Assembly: GCA_037693485.1 (NCBI GenBank)
Contig: CM075346.1
Location: 108,482,501 to 108,546,500 of the forward strand
Length of the DNA: 64,000 nt
Origin: Kitagawia praeruptora
Lineage: Eukaryota; Streptophyta; Magnoliopsida; Apiales; Apiaceae
Direction of reading: 5' to 3'
The first letter of the stretch is position 1, and each line of letters begins with the position of its first letter. The translations under genes and the position numbers were made by a program. The notes below the pieces were generated by a model, which saw nothing but the letters and a program-made list of their open reading frames with translations, had not been told where the DNA came from and did no database searches. This document shows, one piece after another, positions 31,601 through 44,097 of this stretch.

Positions 31601-34600
31601 TTATTTATTGGTTGACTGGTCTTGACTGCTGTTATAGTTTCTTATTCTGTGATGATATTTGCAGTTTAGCCTATCTCTTCAATTTGTAGTAACTTCTGCC
31701 TAAGTTTTAAAGGAAGTTATCTATATATAATCTTCTCATTTCGTAATACTGGCTAGATTACTCTTTCTTGACATAGTATGTGGGGGTCACTCTTTCAAAT
31801 TTGTATGTGTGTGTCTTATACGTCTCAGTAATGTACCCACCTTGCTATGCAGGCAGTGATTTTTACTGATACCGATTTGGAGACGGCGATTGCATTTAAT
31901 GATTATTGTCATAATCATCAACCTCCTATTCCGTTTATAAAAACCGAAGTAAGAGGTCTTTTTGGTAATGTGTTCTGTGATTTCGGCCCAGGATTTACTG
32001 TTGCTGATGTTGATGGCGAAGAACCTCACACCGGTATTATTGCATCTGTCAGTAATGACAAACCTGCATTTGTGTCGTGTGTTGATGATGAAAGACTGGA
32101 GTTCCAGGATGGGGATCTTGTTGTGTTCTCAGAAGTTAGGGGAATGACGGAACTTAATGATGGAAAGCCACATAAGATTATTAATGCAAGACCATATTCC
32201 TTTAATCTTGAGGACGATACTACAAATTTTCAAGCATATGAAGGAGGAGGTATCGTCACTCAGATAAAGCAGCCCAAAGTCCTAGAGTTCAAGCCATTAA
32301 AAGAAGCACTCAAGGATCCGGGCGAATTTTTGCTGAGCGATTTTTCCAAATTTGACAGGCCACCTCTCTTGCACTTGGCTTTCCAAGCACTTGACAAGTT
32401 TGAGTCTGAATTAGGACGCTTGCCTGTTTCTGGTTCCGAAGAAGATGCACATAAACTTGTATCTATTGCAGGAAAAATCAATGAGACTGCGGAACATGGG
32501 AAAGTGGATGATCTGAACCCAAAGCTTCTGCGTCACTTTGCTTTTGGTTCCCGAGCTGTCCTGAATCCAATGGCTGCTATGTTTGGTGGAATTGTTGGTC
32601 AGGAGGTTATGAAAGCATGCTCTGGAAAGTTTCATCCACTTTTCCAGGTTCTCTTTTCCTCAGTAAACCTTTATCTAAGTGTTAAATACTTAAATGTTTC
32701 TTCACAATGGGATGTACAGTTTGGTCATTTATTCTAACTATAGGTCTTTAAAACTTACTAAGGCTAGTTTAGTTTTGGACATACAATTTCTGTCCACAAG
32801 CCAATCTCAAAAAATGATTACAGATCTTTCTTTAAAGGTATTTTTTACAATACATTACACTCTAAGTTAACTCCTTACATTTTCTGTCAATGTTTGCAGT
32901 TCTTCTACTTTGACTCTATTGAGTCACTGCCTACTGAGCAGCTGGATCTTAATGACTTCAGACCGTTGAACAGCCGATATGATGCACAGATATCGGTTTT
33001 TGGGGCTAAACTCCAAAAGAAACTGGAAGATGCTCAGGTGTTTGTTGTGGGATCTGGTGCTCTTGGCTGTGAGTTCCTGAAGAATTTAGCTCTGATGGGA
33101 GTTTCTTGTAGCAGTCGAGGAAAGCTAACTGTCACTGATGATGATGTAATTGAGAAGAGTAACCTCAGCAGGCAGTTTCTCTTCCGTGATTGGAATATAG
33201 GGCAGGCCAAATCGAGTGTTGCTGCTACTGCTGCTGCATTAATAAATCCCAGTCTTAATATTAAAGACTTGCAGAATCGTGTTGGCCCTGAAACCGAAAA
33301 TGTTTTTGATGATACCTTTTGGGAGAATCTTAATGTTGTTGTTAATGCCTTGGACAATGTCAATGCTAGGCTTTATGTGGATCAGAAATGTTTGTATTTT
33401 CAAAAGCCACTTTTAGAGTCAGGAACCCTTGGGGCCAAGTGCAACACTCAGGTGGTAATTCCTCATCTAACTGAGAACTATGGTGCCTCGAGGGATCCAC
33501 CAGAGAAACAAGCACCTATGTGTACTGTCCATTCATTCCCACACAACATCGACCATTGCTTGACATGGGCCAGATCAGAATTCGAGGGTTTGCTTGAGAA
33601 GACACCAGCTGAAGTTAATGCATATATTTCCAATCCAAGTGAGTATACCAATGCTATGGTGAATGCTGGTGATGCTCAAGCTAGGGACAATTTAGAACGG
33701 GTTCTTGAGTGCCTTGACAAGGATAGATGTGAAACATTCGAAGATTGTATTACATGGGCTCGTTTAAAGTATGCATTTTCTGACATTTAGTTTCCTATTT
33801 CTTCTATATATAAAGTGGAGAAATGTTTGTGATACTTAATTTTTCTGTCTCCAGGTTTGAAGAATATTTCTCTGACCGCGTGAAACAGTTGATTTTTACT
33901 TTTCCCGAGGATGCTGCAACTAGTACTGGAGCTCCATTTTGGTCAGCACCGAAGCGTTTTCCCCAACCACTGCAGTTCTCTACTGCTGATCCAAGTAATC
34001 TGCATTTTGTCATGGCAGCGTCCATACTACGTGCTGAGACATTTGATATCTCCGTTCCTGATTGGGTAAAGCACCCGAAGGCATTGACAGAAGCTGTTGA
34101 TAAGGTGATGGTCCCTGAATTTAGACCACAGGAAGGTGTCAAAATTGAGACTGATGAGAAGGTCACGAACCTCTCTGCTGCTTCTATAGATGACAGTGCC
34201 GTCATAGATGAATTAACCCAAAAGCTAGAGCAGCTCTGTAAGACTCTGCCATCTGGTTTCAGGATGAAACCAATTCAATTTGAGAAGGTTGTTTTTTCTC
34301 TTTTCAACTTACTCTTATCATGTGTAGCATGGAGTATTTGTGTCCTGTAGTCTGATGAATACCCACAATTATATAACAATATCCTCTTCTTAGGGTTGGC
34401 TATAATTCATCTAATTTCGGGCTTCACTTCATTTGGTGCAGGATGATGATACAAATTATCACATGGACATGATAGCTGCACTTGCCAACATGAGGGCAAG
34501 AAATTACAGCATCCCTGAAGTTGATAAGTTGAAGGCTAAATTTATTGCTGGGAGGATTATCCCTGCTATTGCTACAGCCACTGCAATGGCAACTGGACTT

Positions 34601-35044
34601 GTTTGCCTGGAGCTTTACAAGGTTCTGAATGGAATGCATAGAGTGGAGGATTATCGTAACACCTTTGCAAACCTGGCTCTACCTTTATTTTCCATGGCGG
34701 AGCCTGTTCCTCCTAAAGTTGTCAAGCACCGCGATATGAGCTGGTCTATCTGGGACAGATGGATTGTTAAAGATAATCCTACATTGAGGGAGCTACTTCA
34801 GTGGTTTTCTAATAAAGGGCTGAGTGCTTATAGTATATCATGTGGAAGTTGTTTGCTCTACAATAACATGTTTCCTCATCACAAAGACCGGATGGACAAG
34901 AAGGTGGTGGATTTGGCAAGGGAAGTGGCTAAGCTAGAGATTCCATCTTACCGTCGTTATTTGGATGTTGTGGTGGCTTGTGAGGATGACGAAGATGATG
35001 AAATTGACCTCGACATACCTCAGATATCCATTTACTTCCGCTAG
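28628..35044 (+). CDS. UBA1: Ubiquitin-activating enzyme E1, six coding exons, intact
   Basis: Activates ubiquitin with ATP and passes it to E2 enzymes from a catalytic cysteine (cytosol and nucleus). Coding exons: 28628-28772, 29778-29995, 31853-32647, 32900-33768, 33855-34287, 34442-35044; all introns are GT-AG and phases agree, giving 1020 residues (plant E1s are about 1050-1080). Inactive adenylation half with DEDLHSRQLAVYGRETM near residue 12; active adenylation half with GSGALGCEF and ALDNVNAR; catalytic Cys about residue 594 in KQAPMCTVHSFP; C-terminal ubiquitin-fold domain ending DIPQISIYFR. The start MDLNIENSKD was chosen by family length; the frame stays open upstream to an ATG at 28427, which would add 67 hydrophobic residues. 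The basic MLPRKRP-type N-terminus of many plant E1s is absent, so an upstream exon may be missing. Confidence 0.95.
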
Positions 35045-35989
35045 GTTCTGTGATATTTGTCTCTAGATAGCTGAGAGCTCTTTGATTGCTTACTGATTTT
35101 GATTTAATCAATGAAACCTACATTTTTACTTTCTTCCTCTGTATAATTGATCATATGTACAGGAAGTAACGCCAGTGTGTAAATCACTTGAACTAAATTA
35201 CTCATCCAAATGGTTATATGATTTAAAATTTGGTGCCCGAAGCTGATGCACAGATGATAGATTCTTTTAAATGTTGTGCTAGTTATTGTTCTTGTAGAAT
35301 TATTTGCTAGGCAAGGAGCTTGGATATTAAAAATTCAATGATTCACACGTTTCATTTGATAAAATTTGTCCAAACAATTGACGTTTTACCCTTGAGTTTA
35401 TGCTCTCCCGATAGACAGAGATGGACAAAGAACATTGAAAAATCATAATTCCAAAGTGTTTGTGATTCATATTTTTCTGATAGAGGTTTCAAATAAAATG
35501 TCAACAATTTTTAAAAGTTCTTCGGGGCCAGAAGAATCATTTTCATTGATTTTCGAAAGTCGCCGGGAGCTCGAGGAATTGAGCCCCCTGCCCCATGGTT
35601 TCTGCAGAAAATGAAACGTAAACTTCAACCCGCATGTTATAGCTTCCAGTGGCTCTGTTGTGTAGCTAGAGTATTAATGCCACTGTCAGGTTGGTTCTGC
35701 AACGGATTTGGCTCATGTTCTCCTATGCTTTTGTATGCAAGGAATATTTTTTTTTAAAAGATATTGAAGGGATGTCATCCTCATTTACCAAAAGAACTAG
35801 TCTCAACTCTCACCTACATTGGAAACTTATTCGCTGATACATTTTATATCAGTACAACCAAACACGTTGCGAGTCTCAGCTCTTCACAATACAAGTAGGT
35901 ACAGAGATGAGCTGAATGCCTGAAACATGTGAACTATGAAAAATATATAAACTTCGCCCTACAAAGGAATAGGCTAGCAGAACGATCAG
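35045..35989. other. UBA1 3' flank and spacer to the terpene-synthase remnant
   Basis: Includes the UBA1 3' UTR. The two transcription units converge here. No other gene seen. Confidence 0.6.
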
Positions 35990-37765
35990 TTAATACAGCT
36001 TATCCTTGCTTCTACCACCTTCAATACCATATCCATCACCATTCACAAAAATACAATGCACTGATCTAGTAGGATTTAGCATAACCCCAATAAAAGAGCG
36101 TGTCAAAGGCATGTCCTCAACGCGACACTTATTTACTTGTGTCCATTTCTTCCTCACGAAGGCCATCAACTGTTGACGTGCAACTTCTTCACTAGCTCCA
36201 TTATCATTCATGTAACACTGGGTTGCCTTGGGAACGTCTCCTCTAGCTCTCTAACTCATCCTACACAACATGTAATGCAATGAATTTTTTTTTTCTTTCT
36301 TTCTTTCTTCCAATATATGCATGTTTGTATTCCATGTTATAAGTATATATATGATACTGTTTTGCATACCGAGGAGGTGCCAAAATCATCAACTGTTCGA
36401 CTTATAATTGATGCAATTTTTAATATATCCGGCATAGACTCTAGAAACTCTAAAGCTTCCATTTTAATTGGATTCGTGGAGCAAATATAAGATTGAACCA
36501 TGATCCGTAACTTGTGCAATCGACCCTATTCCATTGTCCAGGTACTCCTCCAGTGTAGGTTTGTATCCAGTATAATACTACCGTGCCTCCACCAAGTAAT
36601 TTCAAAAGATCAGCCCACTGATCAAAGATAAAAGTACTTAGGATTAGCATGACATGTGTTTAAACAAGAAGATACGGAAGAGAGTAAGTAACGATTGATT
36701 ACCACTTTTTTAGGTGTGGCAAAACATTAAGGTTCTGCTCCCTTAAAGTGCGGTAAACTTTCATGTACAAAGTTGTAAAGCAGAACAAAGCAAATCTTCA
36801 TGTAGTCCGGAAGAAGTTGTGTATGGAATTAACATCCCACCTAGAGTACCGATTTACATTATTTATATTAGAAATACATGTAGAATGTGGGTTCGAAGGA
36901 GACCTAAAGAATCATGAAACTAATGTTCTGCACGAAGAAAGCAAACCACAAACCTCTCGATGGCATAGTGAAGAGTTCAAGTTCATCCAAAGTGCCATAA
37001 ACATCATAGATGTCATCTATGGCTGAAATTATTTGAATTTGCTTAGCTAATTCCATTCTGCAATATCCAAATCGTGGTTCTGGACTAGTTCCCACGCTCC
37101 ATACGAAAGATTGCACAAGCCTATCTCTAGTGAAGCTCAGTTTTTTGGAAAACCTGTTTCCTTCCACCACCTGCAACAGTTTTTTGTTCTAAACGTATAT
37201 GTCTTCTGTACACAATTGCCTAACTAAAAGTAGTAAATTTGTACTTCTACCAATACAGTACAATTACCTTGACGTGATTTAAAGTTCCTCTTTGTATAAT
37301 CCTTGCAAGATGTTGTTGTCCAACTGAGCAAGTTCTAGTAATGCAGGATTCATGTTCTTACTTCTTCCGTACAAGTCTATACAGTGTACACCACCTGGCA
37401 TCTAATCTTGGCATCCTCCAATTTAATGGAAGCTCCAAGGCTTGTCTCACTTTGATGCTAAGTTCGGGTCAGTTATGTCGTCTAAATATTTTTCCAAGTG
37501 TTGTAGATGTAAAGCTCCAGGCACCCTCAATTAAAGACTCATTCGAAGGAGAAGAAGTATGCTTCGTACAAGCTTAAAATTCCATCGATATCTTTGCTAA
37601 GACAATCTTTAAAGCTTCCAATATTCTCCATAAAACTCTTAAAAATATCTTCATAATAAATTTATAAATAGGCTAAATTAAATAGAGAATAAAAGAGTGC
37701 TTCACCTTCGACTTCAAATCAAATTATGCGAAGTGGCAAAAAATTTAGAGGGCTAAAAGAATTAT

Positions 37766-39293
37766 TGTTAAAAAACCAAGTACAAACACAAATATAACTG
37801 GAGTGTTTATCTTGAAGAGAAAAACTGAACTCTTGTATTACAACTACTTGGTTTACCCAAGAGGTTACATTGTGTGCTCTCAAAGACATCTATTTATTAT
37901 GCTCCAGAACTATTACATATATAGAGAACTAAATAACTAAAAACCAGAGAATGTGGAACTACATACCACGACTTTCCTTAAACAGACTCCAAGATCCTAC
38001 AATCTTGGACCAAATCAATCTACTTATTCAACCATATCAATTTACTAACAACTAGGATCACGTCAACTTTGGATTAATCCCAACAATCACTCCCTTAATC
38101 CAAAACTTACATTGTCCACATCCTTGACAAGTTCATTTTGCCCATATGGCAACTTCTTTTATCAGCCCGTATGGCTTTGCAACTTCTCTGCCCGTATGGC
38201 AAGATCTTCGGTGCCCATTTGACAAGCTATTTGCCCATCTGGCAAGCTTCTTATTAGCCCGTATGGCTTTCTTCGTATCTGCACTCAGACAAGGTTCAAC
38301 ACATCTGATCATACTTTCTAATCATAGCTTTATAACAGTTTCATTCTGAATGGGCAAGCGTTCTTTTGCTTCTACTGCCTGGCGAAGACCACCGCTCCAC
38401 CGCCTCCCCTACATGACACAACCAGCATGCTCTCTTTCTTTCGTTAACACCCCTGTACACGAACAAACGTACATAACCATAAACAATTAAGAACACATCC
38501 TGCACCTCGTCGGATCTGTCACCGCAGCAAAATTCTCCGTCGTTCTCCATCAACACATCGACCACCTATCTCCCCCATAATTCTAAAATCATCGAATCAC
38601 AACCTAAAAACCCATATGGCTTTCATCAAAAATGAAACAGCCCGTGTGGCTTCTCTATGCCCATCTGGCAACTCGATTGTTTTGCCCGTTTGGCGTTTCC
38701 TTTCACTGCCCTTCTGGCTTACTCGTCGTCTTCTTTCACTGCCCGTCTAGCTTACTCCTCCTTTGCCCGTCTGGCATCACCTCCTCTTTGCCCTTATGGC
38801 ATGTTCTTCGTAGCCCTTATGGCTTTCATCATCGGCCCATATGGCCTCTACAGCAATGCACATGCATCCCATACTACATATGCAGCTTAAGCCTTCTTCC
38901 TTCTTATGCCTCAAGGATCGGAGGGAAGGCTGTTAAGCCTTGATCCCCCCCTCCCCGATGCTCTGAATACCACTGTTAAAAAACCAAGTACAAACACAAA
39001 TATAACTGGAGTGTTTATCTTGAAGAGAAAAACTGAACTCTTGTATTACAACTACTGGGTTTACCCAAGAGGTTACATTGTGTGCTCTCAAAGACATCTA
39101 TTTATTATGCTCCAGAACTATTACATATATAGAGAACTAAATAACTAAAAACCAGAGAATGTGGAACTACATACCACGACTTTCCTTAAACAGACTCCAA
39201 GATCCTACAATCTTGGACCAAATCAATCTACTTATTCAACCATATCAATTTACTAACAACTAGGATCACGTCAACTTTGGATTAATCCCAACA
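37766..39293 (-). mobile_element. Non-coding LTR element A (TRIM/LARD type)
   Basis: Two 320-bp LTRs (37766-38085 and 38974-39293), almost identical, begin TGTTGGGATTAATCC and end TTTTTTAACA on the minus strand. The primer site TGGTATTCAGAGC abuts the right LTR (about 38959-38972) and the polypurine tract AAGGGAGTGAT precedes the left one. The 888-bp interior has no gag or pol but carries about 16 copies of an 11-bp dyad, consensus GCCC(G/A/T)TNTGGC. ATTAT at 37761-37765 is the left flank. Confidence 0.88.
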
Positions 39294-39296
39294 ATT

Positions 39297-40735
39297 CATA
39301 TTGAAATCAAACATTGAAGATATAAAACAAAGAACTAAACTAGGATTGAATAACAAGATGAAGGCTGAAATATGTACAAAACTGTAATGCACTAGAGACT
39401 ACATTGTGTTCTCTCTCTTATATATATTTCATTCAGCTGAGATTACAATTTATAGGAAAAACTACAAAGCAAAAGAATAATTAACAATGCTAGAAAATAG
39501 GATCCTGGAACTACCTTCCTTATTCAACTCCACAACTTATTCTGACTCCCAGCAATCACTCTACGCGTATAAGACTAAATCAGCTGAGACACTTATGTAT
39601 GACTCAGCACAGACACTCGACAATGACTCATACACGACACTCAATTATTCAAATACAAGTTTTAGATTAAAAATTCCAACAATCACCCCTTTAATCTGAA
39701 ACTTGTCTTAACAAATCCTACCAGCCCGTATGGCTCTCAACTTAGCCCGTATGGCCCTTTCAAATTCGCATGTATGGCTCTTTTGTTTGCCCGTCTGACA
39801 AGTTCATAATTTGCCCATCTGGCAAACATTTTTGCCCATCTGGCAATCAGCCCGTATGGCTTTCGTCTTGTCCGTCTGACACTACAAACTTGCCCGTCTG
39901 GCACTACAAACTTGCCCGTCTGGCACTATTTATCCACAAAACTCCGATTTGCACAACAGAATGGCTGTTGTGCACACATGAACAAACCAAACTCAGCACC
40001 ATCTTCTCTTTCACACAAGCTCTACACCCACTTCTTCAACCTCCATAAAAGCCTCTACACAAATATGAACGGAACACAAGACACTATGCTGTCTCTTGTT
40101 TCCAGCAGCTCCTGGAACAACAATTGCACCTCAAACAACACCAAATTATGTTCAACAATGGACTCTCCTGCCCTCACAAGCACATGATGACACTAAACAA
40201 CCAAAAACTTGGCAAAATAACAAATTCTCTGACTGAGACCATTGATCAAACACTTGGCGTGCAGAACCAATAATAAAAGCTCAAGAACAACATCAACAAT
40301 GGCGGAAACAAACCGAACGAGGTCCTCGAGAATCGCCAGCTCTGATACCACATATTGAAATCAAACATTGAAGATATAAAACAAAGAACTAAACTAGGAT
40401 TGAATAACAAGATGAAGGCTGAAATATGTACAAAACTGTAATGCACTAGAGACTACATTGTGTTCTCTCTCTTATATATATTTCATTCAGCTGAGATTAC
40501 AATTTATAGGAAAAACTACAAAGCAAAAGAATAATTAACAATGCTAGAAAATAGGATCCTGGAACTACCTTCCTTATTCAACTCCACAACTTATTCTGAC
40601 TCCCAGCAATCACTCTACGCGTATAAGACTAAATCAGCTGAGACACTTATGTATGACTCAGCACAGACACTCGACAATGACTCATACACGACACTCAATT
40701 ATTCAAATACAAGTTTTAGATTAAAAATTCCAACA
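39297..40735 (-). mobile_element. Non-coding LTR element B (TRIM/LARD type), very young
   Basis: Two 385-bp LTRs (39297-39681 and 40351-40735) that look identical by eye; minus-strand start TGTTGGAATTTTTAATC. Primer site TGGTATCAGAGCTGG (about 40336-40350), polypurine tract AAAGGGGTGAT. The interior (39682-40350) has no retroviral coding and carries about ten copies of the dyad found in element A. It abuts element A; the composite A+B is flanked by ATTAT on both outer sides (37761-37765 and 40736-40740). The exact left terminus is uncertain by two bases. Confidence 0.88.
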
Positions 40736-41329
40736 ATTATCACTAGTTGAAATTTTGTTTTTACAGGTTTTCGAGGACTGGTCGGGACTTGAAAACTTCT
40801 TCTACTGATTTTCGAAGAACAGCCGAGACTATATTCCAGGCTAGCCACCCCCTGTATATACATAGGTTTATATTGTTATGTAGCCAAATAGAAATGAACA
40901 AGAGATTAGACCTTGTGATACATTAAAGCCATGTTGTCTGAGAAGTCTAAATTTGAGAGCAACAGCATGCAAATCCTTCCTCTCCGCAGTCTCATTAATC
41001 TGATCCTCGTACATCTTTGTCAATGTACTCTTTTTTTTCTTGTCCAAAATGATAACCCAATCCTAGTCTTTGCAAATTATCAATCAGCTCAAGTTCATCT
41101 AATGGCTTACTAACACTTTTCAACATCTCTATGACAATATTTTCTTTTAGCTCATTCACTCTTCCACTAAAGCGTTCTCCCTATTTAGCAAGCAAACAAC
41201 TGAATAATCCCGTAAATCATAATCGAATAAGAAAAAACAAAGAAACATTACCGTGTAATCAGTGGCCAAGGTCTGCACAAAATCGTCGTCCCAAATGCAA
41301 ATTTCCGGATCACTAAATACAAACTAAAT

Positions 41330-42670
41330 ATGACGTGCAACTCCTGAATTTTGATTACCGTAAGCATTTCTAATCTATTTATACTAGCTTATAATGGTAA
41401 TGGTGCTATGCATAGATTTTTTTTTTTTTTTTTTAATATTTTGAATATTTTTCTCGACATTTAATTCAATTTAAATAAAATAATAATAAATAGAATTACA
41501 TGTATTTTTTGTAATATTTCCAAGTACTTAAAAGATAAAAACTGACAAAATAGCATTCGTGAATATATTATACTTATTAAGATGTTATAACCCGTGCAAA
41601 GCAAGAGTTTTAAAAATAAATCCATATCCATATCCAAATCCAAAACTTAATATCCAAATCCAAATTTATCGGGTTATGGATCAGATTGGATTTTTTTTCG
41701 GGTATTCAAAATTAAAAATAGTATAAGTAAGTTTAAAAATACAGCTACATACAAACAACGTTAATAATGTTTATACAATAATTAAAATAAAACCTGATTA
41801 AGTAGTCAAATATAACGTATTATACGAATTGATATACTAAGTAAAATTATTAAATTAATAATTCTTAATATAGCAACACAAATGAAAAATCTATGTAAAA
41901 TAATTAAATTTACATCCTAAATATATTAATAAAATTTGATGTTGAGCAGTAAATCATTATTGTCTTATATATGAAATATTGAATTTGAAAACATGTATAA
42001 TGTTTTATTAAAATGTATAATATGTTATATTTAAAACAATGTGTATACATATATATACATTCGGGTATTTTTCGGGTTTTCGAATCGGAGTTTCAGAAGG
42101 GTAAACATAACATCAAAATCCAAAAAATTTTGGATTTAAAATTTAAATCCATATTCAAATTCAAATCCAAAAATTCGAATTTAATATATTCAAAAATTCG
42201 AGTTTTAGATCAAATATCCATCATATCAGGTTAATTTGTTATCCCTTGACCCATCAAGCCTTCATTGATACAAAGATAGTTGATGAAGTGATATTTTATA
42301 TTTTTGTTGTTTGCAACTTTGAATTATTATTAAAGCTAGCTTCATTACCCATGCAAGGCACGGGGATATTCTAGGTTTATTACAAGTTTGTAATGTTGCC
42401 TAAATATTGATGAACTTACTTTCTTTTCAATTGTTCTCACTTTCTAACCGGTTGTGTTTAAAAAATTCTAATATCCAATCACTTAGTCATCTAGTTCAAT
42501 GATTTTAGTTATAAATTTAAATTCAGTATATCTCTAGAACTGAGATGTCACAGTTTCGATTCTGGACAATGTGAAGATTAGCGAACGTTTTCATAGCATT
42601 TGACTTTGGAGAGTTTTAGAGTAAAATCATAGAAAATTGGAAGATCTAAATGTGAAATAATATTAAAAAA
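41330..42670. repeat. Helitron remnants and AT-rich DNA
   Basis: Carries degraded Helitron 3' ends in minus orientation: CTAGCTTATAATGG at about 41386, TTATAACCCGTGCAAAGC at about 41587, and CTAGCTTCATTACCCATGCAAGGCACGGG-like sequence at about 42337-42365. The 41620-42230 part is full of AAATCCAAATCC and its complement, giving long-range self-complementarity. No gene. Confidence 0.45.
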
Positions 42671-42885
42671 TGTGAGATATTATGATATTTTGGCTTTTAG
42701 TAGTTCATCTTTGATTATGAACACCTTTCAATTTGTTGCGGTGTTACCTAAATATAGTATAGCAAACTCCCTTCTCGAGAGCTTCATTTTCAACATGATC
42801 TGTATAAGATTTATAATATCTACTAAGATTGCTTTCTGCTTAAGAGTTTTACTATCTGCTGCCTCATTTGCACTATACATCGGCT

Positions 42886-43865
42886 CTACCTCTCTCTCCC
42901 AGACCTCGGTGAACTCCCGTTAATATGTCTTTGTGGAGCCCTCTTCCTTTCCCAACTAACATAAATTCGTTTGACCTTGATGATGAGGCCATTAAGCTTA
43001 AAGATTAATCTCTCCAATATTTTTTCATCGAAAAACTTAACAAACCCATCACGATTATTATTTTTATCTCTTTTTTGAGGCAAAACAATGTCCTTGATCC
43101 TTCCTTCCTTTTTGAATTTTAGCTGAATAGAGTTCGGGAGAATGGTGATGAATCATGTATTCTTTTCTCTATCCGTTTTGAATGACTCATGAGGGTTTCT
43201 TTCCATCTTTTTTTTCTCATGTCTTGAATAATGACTCTCGATTTTGCTCTTTGGATATTTGGTTTTATTTCAGCAGGGCTTCCTTGTAATCTAGCTTTGA
43301 ATTCTCTTTATGAATTCCTAGACTCCTAACGTGAATTTTGTGCAATGGCTTTGTAATTGCAAGATTATCACCCCCTACAAGCTTTAACTGCAACTTCATC
43401 CTCTACCCATTTCCTTTTAGCTTCTATAAAATTTTGAATATCTTCCTCCATTCTTTGTGGTTTTGCTTCCCCCTTATTCAACTCTTTCTTCATTAATAGT
43501 ATGTTTCTCAGCAATTTTTCCTCTTTACGATCACTCCAATGTGATTCATCTTTGAACCTCATCCTTACTTCTCCTTTTGAGTTGTAATCTATTACCCTCT
43601 CTCTCAATTGGTTCTCTTATTGTTGATCTCCTGGGCCGTAATTGTTAATCATCTTATCTCTCCAATTTCTGAATTTCTTCTTCCATATCTTTTTGCTTTC
43701 ATCCACTGTCTTGAAGCGACTATTCCACCAGTTTTCATGGATATAGAAAGCTTTAGATCCACTTTTATAATCCTGACTCCCTTCTTCATTGTCATCTTCA
43801 TCCCTTAATCTAAACATGTATGTTTGGATCTGAATTTTGTGAAGGATGAAATTTTGTCTATCCAT
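42886..43865 (-). pseudogene. LINE ORF1-like fragment with an RRM-type fold, decayed
   Basis: Minus-strand pieces: 43865-43617 (QTYMFRLRDEDDN, HENWWNSRFK), 43607-43368 (charged, EEDIQNFIEAKRKW) and 43083-42886 (RDGFVKFFDE ... LNGLIIKVKRIYVSWERK). The last piece resembles the second half of an RNA-recognition motif as found in plant LINE ORF1 proteins (FVRF ... LNG ... VS pattern). Frames are broken between pieces and no endonuclease or reverse transcriptase follows. It could instead be a host RRM pseudogene. Confidence 0.4.
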
Positions 43866-44042
43866 CTATTTAACTTTGTTAAAATATAGTATTTTATATG
43901 CAAATTTAGGGTTTTAATCAACTCATTTCAAAATTTTATTTTTTTTCATATCTAATTATACACTCCATCTTTCACTATGTTATGAACAATTTTTATTTGA
44001 ATCAAGTTTAAATTCAAATTAAAGTGATGAACATGTGTGTGC

Positions 44043-44097
<55 letters not shown>

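Larger units (their letters stand above)
35990..41329 (-). pseudogene. Terpene synthase (TPS-b-like) pseudogene, split by two LTR elements
   Basis: Read from 41329 leftward: exon with CIWDDDFVQTLATDYT (about 41329-41250), exon with ELIDNLQRLGLGYHF (about 41190-40922) that loses frame in an A run, exon with FKSFMENIGSFKDCLSK and LARLELAQ-type helices (about 37655-37268) containing stops, exon with RDRLVQSFVWSVG and the metal-binding DDIYD (about 37176-36950), a decayed exon near 36870-36715, exon with EEYLDNGIGSIA and TVDDFGTSS (36617-36370) with a shift and a nonsense codon, and the last exon with GASEEVARQQ ending at the stop 35990-35992. The intact family makes mono- or sesquiterpenes from prenyl diphosphates, usually with about 550-600 residues. 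Several frameshifts and stops rule out function. Two LTR elements (37766-40735) sit in the second intron. Confidence 0.85.

Noticed and set aside
38146..38943. Overlapping open stretches rich in CPSG/CPFG in LTR element A
   Set aside because: They are translations of the 11-bp dyad array in several frames; no start context or conserved protein.
39487..39699. Seventy-codon stretch present twice (also 40541-40750)
   Set aside because: Identical because it is inside both LTRs of element B; no domain.
38138..39925. CRISPR-like array (repeat-spacer look of the GCCCGTATGGC motifs)
   Set aside because: Motifs are only 11 bp, variable, irregularly spaced, and in a plant LTR element.
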